Positions 8,612 through 10,288 of a DNA stretch of 10,288 bases are shown here, piece by piece. Within the stretch, counting starts at the first letter, position 1; each line of letters begins with the position of its first letter. Source of the stretch: Zopfochytrium polystomum (lineage: Eukaryota; Chytridiomycota; Chytridiomycetes; Chytridiales; Chytridiaceae); the NCBI GenBank assembly GCA_025765615.1, contig JAIVFJ010000761.1, forward strand, positions 1-10,288, read 5' to 3'. Position numbers and translations under genes: made by a program. The notes beneath the pieces were generated by a model, which saw only the letters and a program-made list of their open reading frames with translations, searched no databases and was not told where the DNA came from.

Positions 8612-8613
<2 letters not shown>
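8302..8613 (+). other. LINE 3' UTR with clustered hairpins
   Basis: No coding potential is seen. The first 170 bases are pyrimidine-rich. The last 120 bases hold several short inverted repeats: AGGT/ACCT (8531-8541), TGGAC/GTCCA with a GTA loop (8541-8553), ACGG/CCGT with a TTCA loop (8556-8567), and a longer-range pairing CCGTA...TACGG (8505-8509 with 8555-8559) supported by ATGG/CCAT (8514-8517 with 8551-8554). These partly compete, so they may be alternative folds. LINE RTs often recognise such 3' structures when priming on their own RNA. Confidence 0.7.
8589..8607 (+). promoter_or_regulatory. Perfect terminal stem-loop before the poly(A) tail
   Basis: CCAGCCCC (8589-8596) pairs perfectly with GGGGCTGG (8600-8607) around a TCT loop, ending six bases before the A tract. 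A GC-rich stem-loop just before the tail is a known RT recognition signal in stringent-type LINEs such as the eel UnaL2. The same role here is inferred from position and shape. Confidence 0.75.

Positions 8614-8616
<3 letters not shown>
8611..8616 (+). promoter_or_regulatory. AATAAA polyadenylation signal fused to the tail
   Basis: AATAAA directly abuts the A run, so the last three A of the hexamer are also the first of the tract. The spacing to the cleavage site is much shorter than normal. It may be a genuine signal or simply AAT followed by the tail. Confidence 0.45.

Positions 8617-8650
<34 letters not shown>
8614..8650 (+). repeat. A37 poly(A) tail of the LINE
   Basis: Thirty-seven A residues mark the 3' end of the retrotransposed copy. 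The length and lack of interruptions suggest either a fairly recent insertion or later expansion by slippage. The next base begins Tc1 transposase coding sequence. Confidence 0.92.
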
Positions 8651-8651
<1 letters not shown>

Positions 8652-8938
8652 CACCAGCTCACACAGCCCTGAAAGGTAAAGCTTGGTTCAAAGAAAAGGG
8701 CTTGCCTATCATGAACTGGCCCACTCAAAGCCTGGATTTGAACCCCATAGAGAATCTCTGGGCTCGACTTAAAGATCAAGTATCAGAAGACCAACCACTT
8801 GGCCTTGAGGTGTTGAAAAAGTCAGTTCAAAAAGCTTGGCAGGAAATTGAACCCCAGTTCCTCCAATCATTAGTGAAGAGTATGCCTGCAAGGATGCAAG
8901 CTACTATTGAGAGCGATGGAGGGCCAACAGACTATTGA
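8651..8938 (+). pseudogene. Tc1-type transposase, C-terminal fragment
   Basis: The reading starts APAHTA, which is what follows the second catalytic Asp in DNAPxH of Tc1 transposases. It continues to WPTQSLDLNPIENLW, the hallmark containing the third catalytic acid (Glu codon 8750-8752). Counting the missing Asn plus 33 residues gives 34 residues between Asp and Glu, so this is a D34E enzyme. The frame then runs without a break through a helical C-terminus to TGA at 8936-8938. The usual SPDLNP is SLDLNP here. The N-terminal DNA-binding domain and the first two catalytic acids are absent, so it cannot be active. The uninterrupted frame after the insertion point suggests little decay since the LINE arrived. 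Confidence 0.9.
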
Positions 8939-9030
8939 CCAGACTTTCAAACCATCACGTTCTTTTTGCTTGAAATACAATTAAGTTTTGTGGAATTGGA
9001 TGGCTCATGTTGAGCAAAATTTTGGTGGCA

Positions 9031-9064
9031 CAGCAAGTGCCTGGAAACTTTTGTACCCCCCCTG
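9031..9064 (-). repeat. 3' terminal inverted repeat of the Tc1-type element (outer part)
   Basis: Read on the - strand the terminus starts CAGGGGGGGTACAAAAGTTT and is preceded by the TA target dinucleotide. The mate at the 5' end lies outside the window, so the length of the inverted repeat cannot be measured. An inner AAAATTTTGGTGGCAC (9016-9031) may be part of the same repeat. Confidence 0.7.
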
Positions 9065-9066
9065 TA

Positions 9067-9159
9067 CAATAGTCTCCCATCTCAGCTTCACCATCACAAG
9101 AGAGAAGTCCACCAGAGTAGTTCACCACCATCCACAAACAGTGGCTGTCATTTCTTTCA
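9067..9159 (+). repeat. Direct repeat copy 1, abutting the Tc1 end
   Basis: Core AGTCTCCCATCTCAGCTTCA... (9071 on) recurs at a constant offset of 754 bases at 9825 on. The two copies agree over about 70 bases with one mismatch (9105/9859), then diverge briefly at 9142-9150 and agree again over TTTCTTTCA. Weaker agreement extends left to the TA at 9065. It begins where the transposon ends, as expected if the transposon inserted into this repeat. Confidence 0.9.
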
Positions 9160-9820
9160 TACAAAATTGTGACCCATCCCAATCATGCGGAGTATAAACA
9201 ACGAGCAGAAACGAGGAAGAACGTGCAGAATGCACCAACACACTTGAAAAGCGCACAGAGGCAGTGCCACTTGCCACCACCACTCCCACACTACCAACTT
9301 GCTCAGTTTTCGTCCCCCCACCATTCCACCACCACCTACAGCAGTTTTAACAGTGGGGAAGACGTTTTGACAGTCGTTTTTTGCTGCAGCAGCATCGTAG
9401 AGCATGTAGCAGCACTCACTCACAGCATCAGCCACCTAAGGACGTTGAATTTTGAGAATTTCGTTTGCCAACTTCTCTCAATTGCTTTGGGAATCGCTAA
9501 ACACAACAGGAAAGCGGCGATTCCGCTCTATCTACCCACCAAACGTCGTTATCCTCGACTGGTTCCTTGCAGACTAACAGCTGTCCGCATTTTTACTGTT
9601 CAATTAGCACTCAACTCGTCGAATTTGCTGTATTGGAGTTTCCCATCAGCACAACTCAGCCAAAAACTGTTAGATTTTGGGTTTTTGCAGTAAGCAGTGT
9701 GCAGGAGCAGCACCTCTCACTGTGGTGCATGGGAGCACCAACTGTGATGAGGATTTGGTGCATTTTTTGTCACTTTGTCTTTGTCACAATTTTGTATAAG
9801 GCCAAACAGCATTCATTGTG
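9160..9820. other. Spacer between the direct repeats, no recognised gene
   Basis: One reading frame on the + strand is open for about 170 codons (9169-9693), but its translation is low-complexity at the start and I recognise no domain, so I do not call a gene. The DNA contains CCACCACC-rich and AGCAGC-rich patches and a small hairpin GGTGC/GCACC around 9724-9739. Introns cannot be excluded, but I see no clear exon set. Confidence 0.5.
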
Positions 9821-9913
9821 CAACAGTCTCCCATCTCAGCTTCACCATCACAAGAGAGTAGTCCACCAGAGTAGTTCACCACCATCCACAAACAGCAGCA
9901 GTAATTTCTTTCA
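9821..9913 (+). repeat. Direct repeat copy 2
   Basis: Partner of 9067-9159. Where copy 1 has the transposon's TA, this copy has TG (9819-9820), and its sequence continues leftward without a transposon. It is therefore a candidate for the unoccupied version of the insertion site, apart from that base change. The repeat could be a dispersed family or a local tandem duplication of about 754 bp. Confidence 0.9.
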
Positions 9914-10288
9914 AAAACCCCCGTTTCCCTCTTCTCTCTCTTTATTCTGCAGTAGTGTTGCACCCTTGGGAGCGCCCTTCTATTTCCCCTCGCACCAACC
10001 TGCAGCCACGTGAGTAATTGGTGCTCCTACACTGATCCTTCAGAGGATTGTCCCTCTGAATGTTCATTCTTTGTGTTTGATACCACTGTTAGACAGATCA
10101 GTAGGGATACTTTGTGGACTAGGCAAGTAGTAGGGTGAAACACCCCCTGGACAACAACCCAATAAAGTTAGTTTTAGCCTATTATTTGCTTTCCCTCACT
10201 CTAGGGCCCAGATCCCAGGGTCAAAGGAGTGAGTGTAGTCTCACATCTGTTGAGATTTCTGCTCCTTGTGCTTCAAGTCTGGTGGGAG
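9914..10288. other. Right flank, no recognised gene; hairpin and AATAAA
   Basis: I see no supportable coding region. A perfect 8-bp inverted repeat TTCAGAGG / CCTCTGAA lies at 10039-10046 and 10053-10060 with a 6-base loop. An AATAAA lies at 10161-10166 on the + strand, and CTCACTC/GAGTGAG form a looser inverted pair near 10195-10236. ACGTGAGTAA near 10008-10017 resembles a splice donor. These could mark the 3' end of an unidentified transcript, but no exon is evident. Confidence 0.5.

Larger units (their letters stand above)
427..8650 (+). mobile_element. Non-LTR retrotransposon (LINE), near full length, inactivated
   Basis: The order of parts is that of an autonomous LINE: ORF1 with an RNA-binding CCHC knuckle, ORF2 with APE-type endonuclease, reverse transcriptase and RNase H, then a 3' UTR, AATAAA and an A37 tail. 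There are no long terminal repeats, integrase or protease. The presence of RNase H and CCHC knuckles after RT places it among the APE-bearing groups such as I, Tad1, R1 or LOA; I cannot assign a clade without a tree. The right boundary at 8650 is firm because the sequence switches to Tc1 transposase at 8651. The left boundary is uncertain: the coding part starts at about 930, and I include the minisatellite as probable 5' UTR. Lesions are one TGA, three apparent frameshifts and a missing ORF1 start codon, so this copy is probably dead. Frameshifts near C and T runs could also be sequencing errors. Confidence 0.9.
8651..9064 (+). mobile_element. Tc1/mariner-type transposon, 3' portion, interrupted by the LINE
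   Basis: The segment holds the last 95 codons of a transposase, a short 3' non-coding region and a terminus. The end reads ...AACTTTTGTAC then C7 then TG, which in reverse complement begins CAG, G-run, TACAAAAGTTT, typical of Tc1-like inverted repeats. The next two bases are TA (9065-9066), the target dinucleotide of this superfamily. The 5' inverted repeat and the first two thirds of the transposase are not in the window. The LINE lies directly upstream in the same orientation. Confidence 0.85.

Noticed and set aside
85..8658. GCACCAGC at 85-92 matches the first eight bases after the LINE tail (8651-8658), suggesting a target-site duplication.
   Set aside because: Sequence left of 85 is not Tc1 transposase, as it would have to be. 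An 8-base match in a region this size can occur by chance.
9169..9693. A 174-codon open frame in the right flank.
   Set aside because: It includes part of simple-sequence DNA, no motif is recognisable, and single open frames of this size arise in stop-poor DNA.
9067..9913. The direct repeats as LTRs of an LTR retrotransposon or solo element.
   Set aside because: They are only about 90 bases long, lack TG...CA ends, and the spacer has no primer binding site, polypurine tract or coding domains that I can see.

Overview
This is a eukaryotic window dominated by transposable elements, with no single-copy host gene that I can recognise. Microsatellites, poly(A) tracts, a long non-LTR retrotransposon and a Tc1/mariner-type transposon all point to a repeat-rich nuclear genome. 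The organism cannot be fixed from the sequence. The LINE's features (APE endonuclease, RT and RNase H, then CCHC knuckles; a 'NF..LPG.S' segment before RT motif A; 'W.IF.DP' after the QG motif) recall, from memory, elements of early-diverging fungi such as Mucoromycota or Glomeromycotina. I hold that assignment weakly.

Layout. 1-60 is a (CT)n microsatellite. 61-426 is pyrimidine- and CCACC-rich non-coding DNA with a short hairpin and an A16 run. 427-820 is a degenerate minisatellite with an 11-base unit (CAGATTGACTC-like). From about 930 to 8650 lies a damaged but nearly full-length LINE on the + strand. ORF1 (about 930-2714) has two RRM-like segments, a CCHC zinc knuckle and a coiled coil. 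An A30 run (2648-2677) sits at the ORF1/ORF2 junction. ORF2 (about 2678-8301) encodes the endonuclease, reverse transcriptase, RNase H and two further CCHC motifs. A 3' UTR follows with several hairpins, a perfect terminal 8-bp stem-loop, AATAAA and an A37 tail. ORF2 is broken by one in-frame TGA (3070-3072) and two apparent frameshifts (about 5540 and 6220). ORF1 is broken by one apparent frameshift (about 1955-1985) and has no clean ATG in its main frame.

Directly after the A37 tail, at 8651, the sequence becomes the last third of a Tc1-type transposase. It starts right after where the codons for the second catalytic Asp and the following Asn should be. The final catalytic Glu is at exactly the D34E spacing. 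The 3' end of this transposon is at 9064, next to a TA. The simplest reading is that the LINE inserted into a Tc1 element in the same orientation. The 5' half of the Tc1 element is not in the window, so the left LINE boundary is either further left or was lost by rearrangement.

9067-10288 is non-LINE flanking DNA. It contains a direct repeat of about 90 bp (9067-9159 and 9821-9913, offset 754). Copy 1 begins exactly at the Tc1 border, which supports that border. I see no convincing gene there.

How the parts work together: ORF1 would coat the element RNA, and ORF2 would nick the target and copy the RNA from its 3' end, probably recognising the terminal stem-loop and poly(A). In this copy the lesions make autonomous activity unlikely, unless the homopolymer-associated frameshifts are sequencing errors. 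Even then the TGA would remain.
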